From positions 62,001 to 126,000 of the forward strand of contig JAJDNC010000103.1 in assembly GCA_022340865.1 (NCBI GenBank): a DNA stretch of 64,000 nt, read 5' to 3'. Both the position numbers and the translations under genes were made by a program. Source of the DNA: Gemmatimonadota bacterium (GTDB lineage: Bacteria > Gemmatimonadota > Gemmatimonadetes > Longimicrobiales > Gaopeijiaceae). Within the stretch, counting starts at the first letter, position 1; every line of letters begins with the position of its first letter. A model generated the notes under the pieces. That model made no database searches. It saw only the letters and a program-made list of their open reading frames with translations, and had not been told where the DNA came from. Below, one piece after another: positions 56,782 to 64,000 of this stretch.

Positions 56782-57060
56782 CTAACGCTTCTTGAACATG
56801 GCGAGCATGCGGTCGGTCACCAGGAACCCGCCGACCACGTTGATGGTCCCCATGGCCACGGCGGCCACGCCGAGAATGAGCTCCAGCGTCCCGTGCGTCC
56901 GGCCCGCCACGATCAGGGCCCCCACGATGGAGATGCCGGAGATGGCGTTGGAGCCCGACATCAGCGGCGTGTGCAGCGTGGGAGGGACTTTGGTGATCAC
57001 CTCGCGGCCCGCCAGGGTCGCGAGGGTGAACACGTAGAGTGCGATCATCAACTCGCCCAT
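56782..57060 (-). CDS. pntAB: NAD(P) transhydrogenase subunit alpha 2 (membrane part)
   Basis: A 92-residue membrane protein with three hydrophobic helices corresponding to the membrane end of alpha in the three-subunit enzymes. VITKVPPTLHTPLMSGSNAI is the family signature. It sits between pntAA and pntB, as expected where alpha is split into two polypeptides. Confidence 0.95.
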   Translation of the reverse strand: MGELMIALYVFTLATLAGREVITKVPPTLHTPLMSGSNAISGISIVGALIVAGRTHGTLELILGVAAVAMGTINVVGGFLVTDRMLAMFKKR

Positions 57061-57123
57061 GGGTTCTCCTCGGAGTTGGGCGTCACGTTTCTCGTGTCAG
57101 GGTCGAACGCGGGAGCTCGGGCG

Positions 57124-58257
57124 TCACGCGCCCACAGCCTCCTTCACGCGCTCGTTCACGATCTCGCCGGCGTGGGTCACCGTGGAGGGACCGACCACGT
57201 CGTTGGCGAAGTCGAGGTTCACGGCACCCTCCTTGTCCACGAACTCGCCGACGAGGGTGACGATGTTCTTCGAGTACATCTGGCTGGCGTGCACCGGAAT
57301 GGTGGCGGGCAGGTTGGAGGGGCCCAGAACGGTGACGCCGTGGGCCACGACCGTCTCGCCCGCCTTGGTGAGCTCGCAGTTGCCACCGGACTCGGCAGCG
57401 AGGTCGACGATGACGGACCCCGGCTTCATGGACTTCACCATATCCGCGGTGACGAGCACCGGAGCCTTGCGCCCGGGGATCTGCGCGGTGGTGAGGACGA
57501 CATCTGCGTCGGCGATGTGGGTGGCGATGAGATCGAGCTCTTTCCGGTGTTGCTCCTCCGAGAGCTCCTTGGCATAGCCGCCCTCGCCCTCGGCGGTGAC
57601 ATCGTGCTCGGTCTCCAGGAACTTCGCACCCAGGCTCTCCACCTGCTCCTTGACGGCGGGACGGACGTCGAAGGCCTCCACCACCGCACCCAGACGCCTT
57701 GCCGTGGCGATGGCCTGCAGCCCGGCTACGCCGGCACCCAATATGAGGACCTTGGCCGGTCGGATCGTGCCGGCGGCCGTCGTGAACATGGGCAGGAACT
57801 TCGGGAGGGCATCGGCGGCCATGAGCACGGCCTTGTATCCTGCCACCGTCGCCTGCGAGGAGAGAGCGTCCATGGACTGGGCCCGCGTGATGCGCGGGAC
57901 CATCTCCATGGAGATGGCGGTGACCTTGCGGTCCTTGAGGCTCTTGACCAACGCGTGGTCGGTCATGGGGCTCAGGAAGGAAACGAGAATCGTCCCCTCG
58001 GCCAAACCTGTCACCGTGGCGGCCTCGGGCGGGTTGATCAGCAGGACCAATCCCGCACCCTTCAACGCCTCGGCCGCGCTGCCGGCGATGGAGGCTCCCG
58101 CCTGCTTGTACCCGTCGTCCGAGATGCCGGCCGCCTCGCCGGCGCCGGACTCGACGACGACCTCGAGCCCCGACTTCGACAGCGTCTGTACACCCTGGGC
58201 AACGAGGGCCACCCGGTGTTCGCCGGCGCGTGTTTCCTTCAGGACGGCGACCTTCAT
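57124..58257 (-). CDS. pntAA: NAD(P) transhydrogenase subunit alpha 1 (NAD-binding)
   Basis: A 377-residue soluble domain I that binds NAD(H). Motifs: KETRAGEHRVALV near the N-terminus, PRITRAQSMDALSSQATVAG, the Rossmann ILGAGVAGLQAIATARRLGA and IPGRKAPVLVTADMV. The family relates to alanine dehydrogenase, but the pntAB and pntB neighbours decide the role. ATG 58257 gives the normal N-terminus; the frame is open upstream into the intergenic region. Confidence 0.96.
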   Translation of the reverse strand: MKVAVLKETRAGEHRVALVAQGVQTLSKSGLEVVVESGAGEAAGISDDGYKQAGASIAGSAAEALKGAGLVLLINPPEAATVTGLAEGTILVSFLSPMTDHALVKSLKDRKVTAISMEMVPRITRAQSMDALSSQATVAGYKAVLMAADALPKFLPMFTTAAGTIRPAKVLILGAGVAGLQAIATARRLGAVVEAFDVRPAVKEQVESLGAKFLETEHDVTAEGEGGYAKELSEEQHRKELDLIATHIADADVVLTTAQIPGRKAPVLVTADMVKSMKPGSVIVDLAAESGGNCELTKAGETVVAHGVTVLGPSNLPATIPVHASQMYSKNIVTLVGEFVDKEGAVNLDFANDVVGPSTVTHAGEIVNERVKEAVGA

Positions 58258-58345
58258 GGACGCGCTCCCTTTGGGTTCCGATGTAGGTTCCAAACTCTCC
58301 GTGGATGCACTGCGCGTTCCGGGCGGGTGGCCCGGAAGGCCCCAA

Positions 58346-58374
58346 AGGGTATTGGGGAGGGCAGGGAGGCACAA
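58346..58374 (-). promoter_or_regulatory. Candidate promoter of the pnt operon
   Basis: On the minus strand TTGTGC (58374-58369) and TACCCT (58351-58346) with a 17-base spacer, about 90 bases ahead of pntAA. Part of the 352-base divergent region 58258-58609 shared with the glycyl-radical genes; the rest of it holds no gene I can support. Confidence 0.4.
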
Positions 58375-58523
58375 GCGGGGAATTTCCCTACGCATCCGGG
58401 ATTCCCCCTACGACCGAAGCGAGCCGGGATCGGGTTCCCCCCGGACCGCCTTCCCCGGCCTTCCCACCGGTGGTTCAGGCCTCCGTGGCGAGGGCTGGGC
58501 CGCGGCATCCGGCCGCAAGCCGC

Positions 58524-58529
58524 TATATT
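58524..58529 (+). promoter_or_regulatory. TATATT -10-like box ahead of the glycyl-radical genes
   Basis: TATATT at 58524-58529 stands out in GC-rich DNA. No TTG-type -35 lies 16-18 bases upstream, which suggests an activated promoter. An ATG at 58541 would give an almost leaderless start; GTG 58610 would give an ~75-base leader. Confidence 0.35.
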
Positions 58530-58609
58530 CCGGGTTGGCCATGAGCCCAGGCGCCCGCGGCGCGCGCGGCACACCCTCCCTGGCCTGGACCCTGCCCGGG
58601 AGAGCACGC

Positions 58610-59521
58610 GTGCGAAGAGGCCTCATCTTCGATATCCGCAGGTATTCCGTCCACGACGGGCCCGGCATCCGCACCACGGTGTTCTTCAAGGGATGTCCGC
58701 TGTCGTGCTGGTGGTGCCACAACCCGGAGAGCCAGGGCAGGGCGCCGTTCATCCACTACGACTCCGAGCGCTGCCTGAGGTGCGGCTCCTGCGTGGAGGC
58801 GTGTGCGGAGAGCGCGCTCTCCATGACCCCGGCGGGCGTCGTCGTGGACGGGAGCCGCTGCAAGGTGGACGGCGCCTGCGCTCAGGCCTGCCCGTCGGAG
58901 GCTCGGCAGCTGGTGGGGGAGACGTGGACCGTGGAGGAGCTCCTCGTCGAGATCGAGCGCGATCAGATCTTCCACGACCAGTCGGGTGGCGGCGTGACCT
59001 TCTCGGGTGGAGAGCCGCTCCTGCAGTGGGGGTTCCTCCTGGAATCGCTGCGTGCGTGCGGTCGGGTCGGCATCCATCGCACCGTAGACACCACGGGCTT
59101 CGCATCCCCGCGGGTCCTGATGCAGGTGGCGGAGGAGACGGACCTCTTCCTCTACGACCTGAAGACCCTCGACCCAGTCCTGCACCGCCGCGCCACGGGG
59201 GTGCCGCTTCGGCCCATCCTCGAGAACCTGGAACGACTGCTGGAGGGCGGGGCCCGGGTCCACGTGCGTCTGCCCCTGATTCCGGGCATCAGCGACGGCG
59301 ACGAGCACATCGAGCGCGCCGGTGTCCTTCTCGCCGGGCGCTCCGATCATTCGGTGGAGGCGGTACATCTCCTGCCCTTCCATCGCGCCGCCCGGGACAA
59401 GCACCAACGCTTCGGCGTCCCCTGGAGGTTGAAGGACGACCGCCCCATACCGCCCGAGCGCGCCCTGGCGCTGGGCGAGCGGCTCCGGGAGCTGGGGCTC
59501 AACGTCATCATCGGAGGCTGA
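58610..59521 (+). CDS. Glycyl-radical enzyme activating enzyme (radical SAM)
   Basis: This activase uses SAM and a [4Fe-4S] cluster to install the glycyl radical on its partner encoded just downstream. From GTG 58610 it is 303 residues. Residues 4-28 carry the family start with VHDGPGIRTTVFFKGC, and the radical SAM cysteines are C29, C33 and C36. A ferredoxin-like insert has C55, C58, C61 and C65, then C84, Asp87, C90 and C94, so the second cluster lacks one cysteine. VTFSGGEPLLQ and a terminal LNVIIGG agree. GTG 58610 has GGGAGAG upstream and matches relatives; ATG 58541 would add a Gly/Arg-rich leader. Confidence 0.92.
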   Translation: MRRGLIFDIRRYSVHDGPGIRTTVFFKGCPLSCWWCHNPESQGRAPFIHYDSERCLRCGSCVEACAESALSMTPAGVVVDGSRCKVDGACAQACPSEARQLVGETWTVEELLVEIERDQIFHDQSGGGVTFSGGEPLLQWGFLLESLRACGRVGIHRTVDTTGFASPRVLMQVAEETDLFLYDLKTLDPVLHRRATGVPLRPILENLERLLEGGARVHVRLPLIPGISDGDEHIERAGVLLAGRSDHSVEAVHLLPFHRAARDKHQRFGVPWRLKDDRPIPPERALALGERLRELGLNVIIGG

Positions 59522-59527
59522 GGGATC

Positions 59528-61885
59528 ATGAACGACCGCGTCGCGCGCCTCCGGCGCAGGAGCTTCGAGGCCACGCCCACGCTGTCCACCGAGCGGGCCG
59601 AGATCGTCACGCGCTTCTACCGTGAGAACGAAGGACGCTACCCCGTGCCCGTGCTTCGCGCTCTGGCCTTCCGGGAGCTCTGCGAGAGAAAGACGATCTG
59701 GATCGGGGAGGACGAGCTCATCGTGGGCGAGCGCGGACCGGCTCCCAAAGCCGTGCCCACCTATCCAGAGCTTACGTGCCACAGCGTCGAGGACCTGAGC
59801 ACGCTGGACCGCCGCGAGAGGACGCGTTACGCCACCAGCGACGAAGCGATGGAGCTCTACGAGCGGGACATCATTCCATACTGGAGCGGCCGCTCCATGC
59901 GTGACCGCGTCTTCGCCCGGGCGCCCCAGCGGTGGCTGGACGCCTACGAGGCGGGGATCTTCACGGAGTTCATGGAACAGCGTGCGCCGGGCCACACCGC
60001 GTTGGACGGGGAGATCTACCGGCACGGGCTCCTGGAGACGAAGAAGCGCATCCGGGTGAGGAGCGCCCGCCTCGACTATCTGAACGACCCCGATGCAACG
60101 CGGAAGGCGGAGGCGCTCCAGGCCATGGACGTCGCCTGCGACGCGGCCATCGTCTTCGCCCGGCGCCACGCGGAGCTCGCCGCCAAGATGGCGCAGGAAA
60201 CGAAAGATCCGGTGCGTCGACGCGAGCTCCGGCGCATCGCCCAGGTGTGCCGCCGCGTGCCTGCGCACCCGCCGAGCAACCTGTGGGAGGCCATACAGAC
60301 CTACTGGTTCGTCCACCTCGGTACCGTCACCGAGCTCAACGGCTGGGATGCCATGAACCCCGGCCACCTCGATCAGCACCTGCGCTCGTTCTACGAGCGG
60401 GATCTCGCCAACGGGACCCTGGACCGGGAAGGCGCGAAGGAGCTCCTCTCGTGTCTGTGGATCAAGTTCAACAACCATCCCGCGCCGCCGAAGGTCGGAG
60501 TCACCGCGGAGGAGAGCGGCACCTACAACGACTTCACGAACATCAACCTCGGCGGACTGGACCGGGATGGTGCCGACGCGGTGTCGGACCTCTCGTACCT
60601 GCTCCTGGAGGTCATGGACGAGGTCCGGCTCCTGCAGCCGCAGGCGAACGTCCAGGTCTCCATGCGCACGCCCGACCGCTTCCTGAAGGCGGCGTGCCGT
60701 GTGATCCGCAAGGGGCTGGGATACCCCTCGATCTTCAACGCCGACGAGGTCGTGGCCGAGCAGGTGTGGGCGGGCAAGAAGGTGGAGGATGCGCGGGAGG
60801 GGGGCACCAGCGGGTGCATCGAGACCGGAGCGTTCGGCAAGGAGGCGTATTTCCTCACAGGCTATCTGAACACGCCGAAGATCCTCGAGCTGGCGCTGCA
60901 CGACGGGGTCGATCCCGCTTCGGGCAAGCGCATCGGACCCGCCACGGGGGACCCCCGCACCTTCGCCTCCTTCGAGGATCTCTACGCCGCCTTCGAGGCA
61001 CAGCTCCGTTGGTTCGTGGACGTGAAGGTCCAGATGAACCAGGTGGTGGAGTCGCTGTATGCCCGCTGGGTTCCGGCCCCGTTCCTGTCCGTGGTGATCC
61101 GGGATTGTGTCGAGAACGCCCGCGACTACAACGACGGCGGGGCGAGATACAACACCAGCTACATCCAATGCTGCGGCATCGGCACCACCACCGACGCGCT
61201 GTCGGCGGTGCGCACGCACGTCTTCGACGCGGGCCTCAAGATGGCGGTGCTTCTGCGCGCCCTGGCGGACGACTTCCGGGGAGAGGAGTCGCTGAGGCAG
61301 CTCCTGCTGAACCGGACCCCGAAGTTCGGCAACGACGACGACCGGGCCGACGACATCATGCGCCGGATCTACGACTCCCTCTTCCGCACCATCGACGGGC
61401 GCCCCAACACCCGGGGGGGGCACTATCACCTGAACATGCTCTCCACGACGTGCCACGTGTACTTCGGCACACGCGTGGGCGCCACGCCGGACGGCAGGAG
61501 GGCGCGCATGCCCATCTCCGACGGCACCTCTCCGTCCCAGGGGGCGGACCGCCGGGGGCCCACGGCGGTGTGCAAGTCGCTGGGGAAGATGGACCAGGTG
61601 AAGTCCGGAGGGACGCTCCTGAACCAGCGCTTCCTGCCGCAGGTCCTCGAGGGCGATACCGGCATCGACCGCCTGGCGGACCTGGTGCGGACCTACTTCC
61701 GCCTGGGCGGCCACCACATCCAGTTCAACGTCGTGGACACGGAGACCCTGCGCGACGCCCAGCGGCGACCCGAGGAGTACCGTGATCTCCTCGTGCGCGT
61801 CGCCGGGTACAGCGACTACTTCGTGGACATCGGCCGGGATCTCCAGGAGGAGATCATAGCGCGTACGGCGCAGGCGTCGATGTAG
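59528..61885 (+). CDS. hypD: Glycyl-radical enzyme, likely trans-4-hydroxy-L-proline dehydratase
   Basis: A 785-residue glycyl-radical enzyme. The radical loop is RVAGYSD with Gly760; the thiyl cysteine is Cys430 in GTSGCIETG with Glu432 two residues on (C-x-E, the dehydratase pattern). Residues I remember as catalytic in Clostridioides HypD (H160, D278, S334, F340, C434, E436, Y450) fall on H156, D274, S330, F336, C430, E432 and Y446 here, a constant offset of 4. This favours dehydration of trans-4-hydroxyproline to pyrroline-5-carboxylate over glycerol, choline-lyase or PFL activity. The activase is 6 bases upstream. Both enzymes need anoxic conditions. No proC is in the window. Confidence 0.85.
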   Translation: MNDRVARLRRRSFEATPTLSTERAEIVTRFYRENEGRYPVPVLRALAFRELCERKTIWIGEDELIVGERGPAPKAVPTYPELTCHSVEDLSTLDRRERTRYATSDEAMELYERDIIPYWSGRSMRDRVFARAPQRWLDAYEAGIFTEFMEQRAPGHTALDGEIYRHGLLETKKRIRVRSARLDYLNDPDATRKAEALQAMDVACDAAIVFARRHAELAAKMAQETKDPVRRRELRRIAQVCRRVPAHPPSNLWEAIQTYWFVHLGTVTELNGWDAMNPGHLDQHLRSFYERDLANGTLDREGAKELLSCLWIKFNNHPAPPKVGVTAEESGTYNDFTNINLGGLDRDGADAVSDLSYLLLEVMDEVRLLQPQANVQVSMRTPDRFLKAACRVIRKGLGYPSIFNADEVVAEQVWAGKKVEDAREGGTSGCIETGAFGKEAYFLTGYLNTPKILELALHDGVDPASGKRIGPATGDPRTFASFEDLYAAFEAQLRWFVDVKVQMNQVVESLYARWVPAPFLSVVIRDCVENARDYNDGGARYNTSYIQCCGIGTTTDALSAVRTHVFDAGLKMAVLLRALADDFRGEESLRQLLLNRTPKFGNDDDRADDIMRRIYDSLFRTIDGRPNTRGGHYHLNMLSTTCHVYFGTRVGATPDGRRARMPISDGTSPSQGADRRGPTAVCKSLGKMDQVKSGGTLLNQRFLPQVLEGDTGIDRLADLVRTYFRLGGHHIQFNVVDTETLRDAQRRPEEYRDLLVRVAGYSDYFVDIGRDLQEEIIARTAQASM

Positions 61886-61970
61886 CGGGGGCTCTCCGGG
61901 GCGGGACGGGCGCCGACGCTCCGGCCGAACGAGGCATTCCACCGCCCCGGCGCAACACCGACCGTGCTCC

Positions 61971-63503
61971 ATGCTCGCACGCGTCACCAGCGCTGCGGTC
62001 CGCGGCGTGGACAGCTACCTCGTCCAGGTGGAGGTGAACCTGGCGTCCGGACTTCCCACCTTCACCGTGGTGGGACTGCCGGAGGGCGCCGTCCGGGAAG
62101 GCCGTGAGCGGGTGGGCGCCGCACTGCGCAACGCCGGGTACCCCCTGCCGCCGCGACGCATCACGGTGAACCTGGCCCCGGCGGACGTGCGCAAGGAGGG
62201 GAGCGCCTTCGACCTGCCCATCGCCGTGGGACTCCTGGCCGCGGCGGGGCACGTGGAGGCCGAGGTCCTCGAGGGGGTCGCGTTCGTGGGGGAGCTCGGC
62301 CTCGACGGCTCGGTGCGCCCCGTACGGGGGGTGCTGCCGGTGGTGGCGCGGTGCGCGAGGGCCGGCGCGCGTGCGGTGATGGTGCCTGCCGCCAACGCGC
62401 TGGAGGCGGCGGTGGTGGAAGGGATCGGCGTCTTCGGTGCCGGCGACCTGAACGCGGTGCTCCGCCACCTGCGGGGCGACGAAGTCCTGAGCCCCGTGCG
62501 CGTCGACGCGGCCGCCCTGCTCGAGCAGGGCGAGCAAGGAGGTCCGGACCTGAGGGACGTGAAGGGCCAGCAGACCGCGAAGCGGGTGCTGGAGATCGCC
62601 GCCGCCGGGGCCCACAACATCCTGTTCATGGGACCACCCGGCGCGGGAAAGACCATGCTGGCCCGTCGGCTTCCCGGCATCATGCCGCCCCTCACCCTGG
62701 CCGAAGCCCTGGAGGCCACGCGGGTGCACTCCGTGGCGGGATGCCTTCCGCCGGGGTGTGCGCTCCTCAGGCGGCGGCCCTTTCGCGCGCCCCACCACAG
62801 CGTGAGCGACGCGGGGCTCATCGGCGGCGGGGTGCCTCTGCGTCCCGGGGAGATCAGCCTCGCCCATCACGGGGTGCTCTTCCTGGACGAGCTCGCCGAG
62901 TTCCGGCGCAACGCCCTGGAGTCGCTCCGGCAGCCCCTCGAGGACGGACAGGTGCTGGTGTCCCGCGTGCGGGGCACGGAGCGATTCCCGGCCCGCTTCC
63001 TCCTGGTGGGCGCCATGAACCCGTGCCCCTGCGGGTACTGCGGCGACGGGTCCGACCGCTGTCTGTGCGACCCGGCCCAGGTGACCCGCTACCGGGGTCG
63101 GATCTCGGGACCGCTCCTGGATCGGGTGGACCTGCAGGTCGAGGTGGGCGCGGTGTCGTTCGACGCGCTCTCGGAGGAGAGCCGCGGTGAGGCCTCGGCC
63201 ACCGTCCAGGCCCGGGTGGCGCATGCTCGTGTCTTGCAGCAGGAGCGCTTCGGGGGGGAGCCCGGCGTGTTCGCCAACGGTCAGATGGGGCCGGGCCTTC
63301 TGCGCCGTGTGGTCCGGCCCTCCCGCCGGGTGGCGGCGCCGCTCCGGGACGCGGTGGACCGGGGCCGGCTCTCGGCCCGGGCGTTCCACAGGGTGCTCAA
63401 GGTGGCCCGCACCCTCGCCGACCTGGCGGGGGAGGGGAAGGTCCGCGAGGAGCACGTTCTGGAGGCCGTCCAGTACAGGCTTCCGGAGGGGGATGTCGCC
63501 TGA
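61971..63503 (+). CDS. comM: YifB/ComM-family Mg-chelatase-like AAA+ ATPase
   Basis: A 510-residue AAA+ protein of the ComM family, a helicase that extends branch migration during natural transformation. The N-terminal ChlI-like domain (FTVVGLPEGAVREGRERVGA, ITVNLAPADVRKEGSAFDL) precedes Walker A GPPGAGKTMLARRLP and LFLDELAEF. A cysteine group follows in NPCPCGYCGDGSDRCLCD. The C-terminal MgsA/Mg-chelatase domain has SARAFHRVLKVARTLADL. ATG 61971 is the start. It stands apart from the glycyl-radical genes by about 85 bases. Confidence 0.93.
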   Translation: MLARVTSAAVRGVDSYLVQVEVNLASGLPTFTVVGLPEGAVREGRERVGAALRNAGYPLPPRRITVNLAPADVRKEGSAFDLPIAVGLLAAAGHVEAEVLEGVAFVGELGLDGSVRPVRGVLPVVARCARAGARAVMVPAANALEAAVVEGIGVFGAGDLNAVLRHLRGDEVLSPVRVDAAALLEQGEQGGPDLRDVKGQQTAKRVLEIAAAGAHNILFMGPPGAGKTMLARRLPGIMPPLTLAEALEATRVHSVAGCLPPGCALLRRRPFRAPHHSVSDAGLIGGGVPLRPGEISLAHHGVLFLDELAEFRRNALESLRQPLEDGQVLVSRVRGTERFPARFLLVGAMNPCPCGYCGDGSDRCLCDPAQVTRYRGRISGPLLDRVDLQVEVGAVSFDALSEESRGEASATVQARVAHARVLQQERFGGEPGVFANGQMGPGLLRRVVRPSRRVAAPLRDAVDRGRLSARAFHRVLKVARTLADLAGEGKVREEHVLEAVQYRLPEGDVA

Positions 63504-63725
63504 GGGAGCCGGCCCGGATGGGGGTGCCGGGGCAGCCGGGCGCGGAGCCGTCGTCGCCGGCCGCGGGCGGGCCCGGAGGGTCCCCGGGGCATCCTCCCAC
63601 GAGGGGTGTGGGGGTTTCCCCGACTCTGTACGAAGACTCGTTTTCTTAAGCTTATGGCGTTGGGAGTTGGATCAATGAAAACGTGAGCCGGCACGCCGGC
63701 TTCGCATAGATAGATTGGATCGAAC

Positions 63726-63908
63726 ATGAGCACGACGATTGACCTGCTGGCGAGTCTGTGGAGCCATGTGGGTCCCGGGTTGATCTTCGCGTTCGCGCTG
63801 CCCGTTCTCCTCATCGCCTTCGGCGTTGTCATCCTTCTGGCGACGAAGCAGGTACGGCATCGCACGCGTCACTCCGCGGACACCGATCTGGCCGACGAGA
63901 CCGCCTGA
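63726..63908 (+). CDS. Small single-pass membrane protein
   Basis: A 60-residue ORF starting at ATG 63726 with one hydrophobic helix at about residues 17-40 and a charged tail (KQVRHRTRHSADTDLADE). Codon composition differs little from neighbours. The upstream 222 bases hold no other supported gene, only a small AGCCGG/CCGGCT hairpin at 63686-63701. A strong terminator follows, which supports a short separate transcript. Function unknown. Confidence 0.55.
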   Translation: MSTTIDLLASLWSHVGPGLIFAFALPVLLIAFGVVILLATKQVRHRTRHSADTDLADETA

Positions 63909-63964
63909 CGCAAAGCCGCGATCCGGCGGATCGACAGAGCACCGAAGCACGACAGAAGGACATA

Positions 63965-63990
63965 GGGGCCGCCCCCCGGGGGGCGGCCCC
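63965..63990 (+). terminator. Hairpin with T-tract after the small membrane protein
   Basis: A 26-base perfect palindrome of G and C (13-bp arms, 63965-63977 and 63978-63990) followed directly by TTT. The innermost bases must open to form the loop. It fits an intrinsic terminator. Confidence 0.75.
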
Positions 63991-64000
63991 TTTGCGTCAG

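Noticed and set aside
58523..61987. A 1154-codon minus-strand open frame opposite the glycyl-radical genes
   Set aside because: Antisense shadow of the activase and dehydratase, whose catalytic residues are all present on the plus strand.

Overview
The window is a dense, GC-rich (roughly two thirds G+C by eye) stretch of bacterial chromosome carrying mostly housekeeping genes. The cell is Gram-negative in layout: it has a TolC-type outer-membrane factor with a periplasmic adaptor, many exported proteins, a small SRP RNA and GTG/TTG starts with 4-base overlaps. A bacillithiol-type deacetylase, an MglA GTPase, a membrane pyrophosphatase and a three-subunit transhydrogenase occur together. This combination would fit Gemmatimonadota or a relative, but the placement is inference and could be settled with the ribosomal proteins or SMC.

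Layout. 1-12.04 kb (+): an almost unbroken run from the 3' part of alaS through a PHP phosphatase, phosphoheptose isomerase, a ferritin-like protein, an SDR, cca, rarA, a remnant of a LEA-type gene, hflX, a DUF2520 protein, pdxJ, a flippase-like membrane protein and ispE. 12.1-16.9 kb (+): tRNA-Gln, prs, rplY, pth and hppA, closed by a strong hairpin. 17-26 kb (+): an M20 peptidase; an in-frame S6-S18 ribosomal protein fusion with a DUF2232 protein, L9 and RsfS; then a ParA-like membrane protein overlapping smc. 26-35.7 kb (+): aroF, yraN, the SRP RNA with dnaX, ybaB and recR, then mglA, pgsA, cinA, grpE and dnaJ. 35.8-38.1 kb (-): mnmA and an IscS-type desulfurase, which together make tRNA 2-thiouridine. 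38.2-49 kb: a small HIRAN-like gene (+), then on the minus strand a gamma-glutamyltransferase, bshB1, two FtsX-type permeases, a MacA-like adaptor and TolC; an inverted-repeat element of about 324 bp; an exported protein; and a creatininase-family hydrolase. 49-55.3 kb (+): a very large NtrY-like kinase, an RsbRD-N-like protein and an aromatic amino acid decarboxylase. 55.4-58.3 kb (-): pntB, pntAB and pntAA. 58.5-64 kb (+): a glycyl-radical activase with its dehydratase, whose active-site spacing fits trans-4-hydroxy-L-proline dehydratase, then a YifB/ComM ATPase and a small membrane protein.

Main points. S6 and S18 are fused in one ORF that also carries an internal Shine-Dalgarno/GTG able to give free S18. 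A promoter pattern of TTG-rich -35, about 17 bases, then TA(G/A)CTT recurs upstream of many operons and is anchored by the SRP RNA, whose 5' end lies 7 bases past its -10. A HypD-type system sits divergently next to the transhydrogenase. The SDR gene has lost a normal stop and overlaps cca through a G-run. A paired inverted-repeat element sits upstream of tolC. No CRISPR array, complete insertion sequence, prophage or rRNA operon was found.
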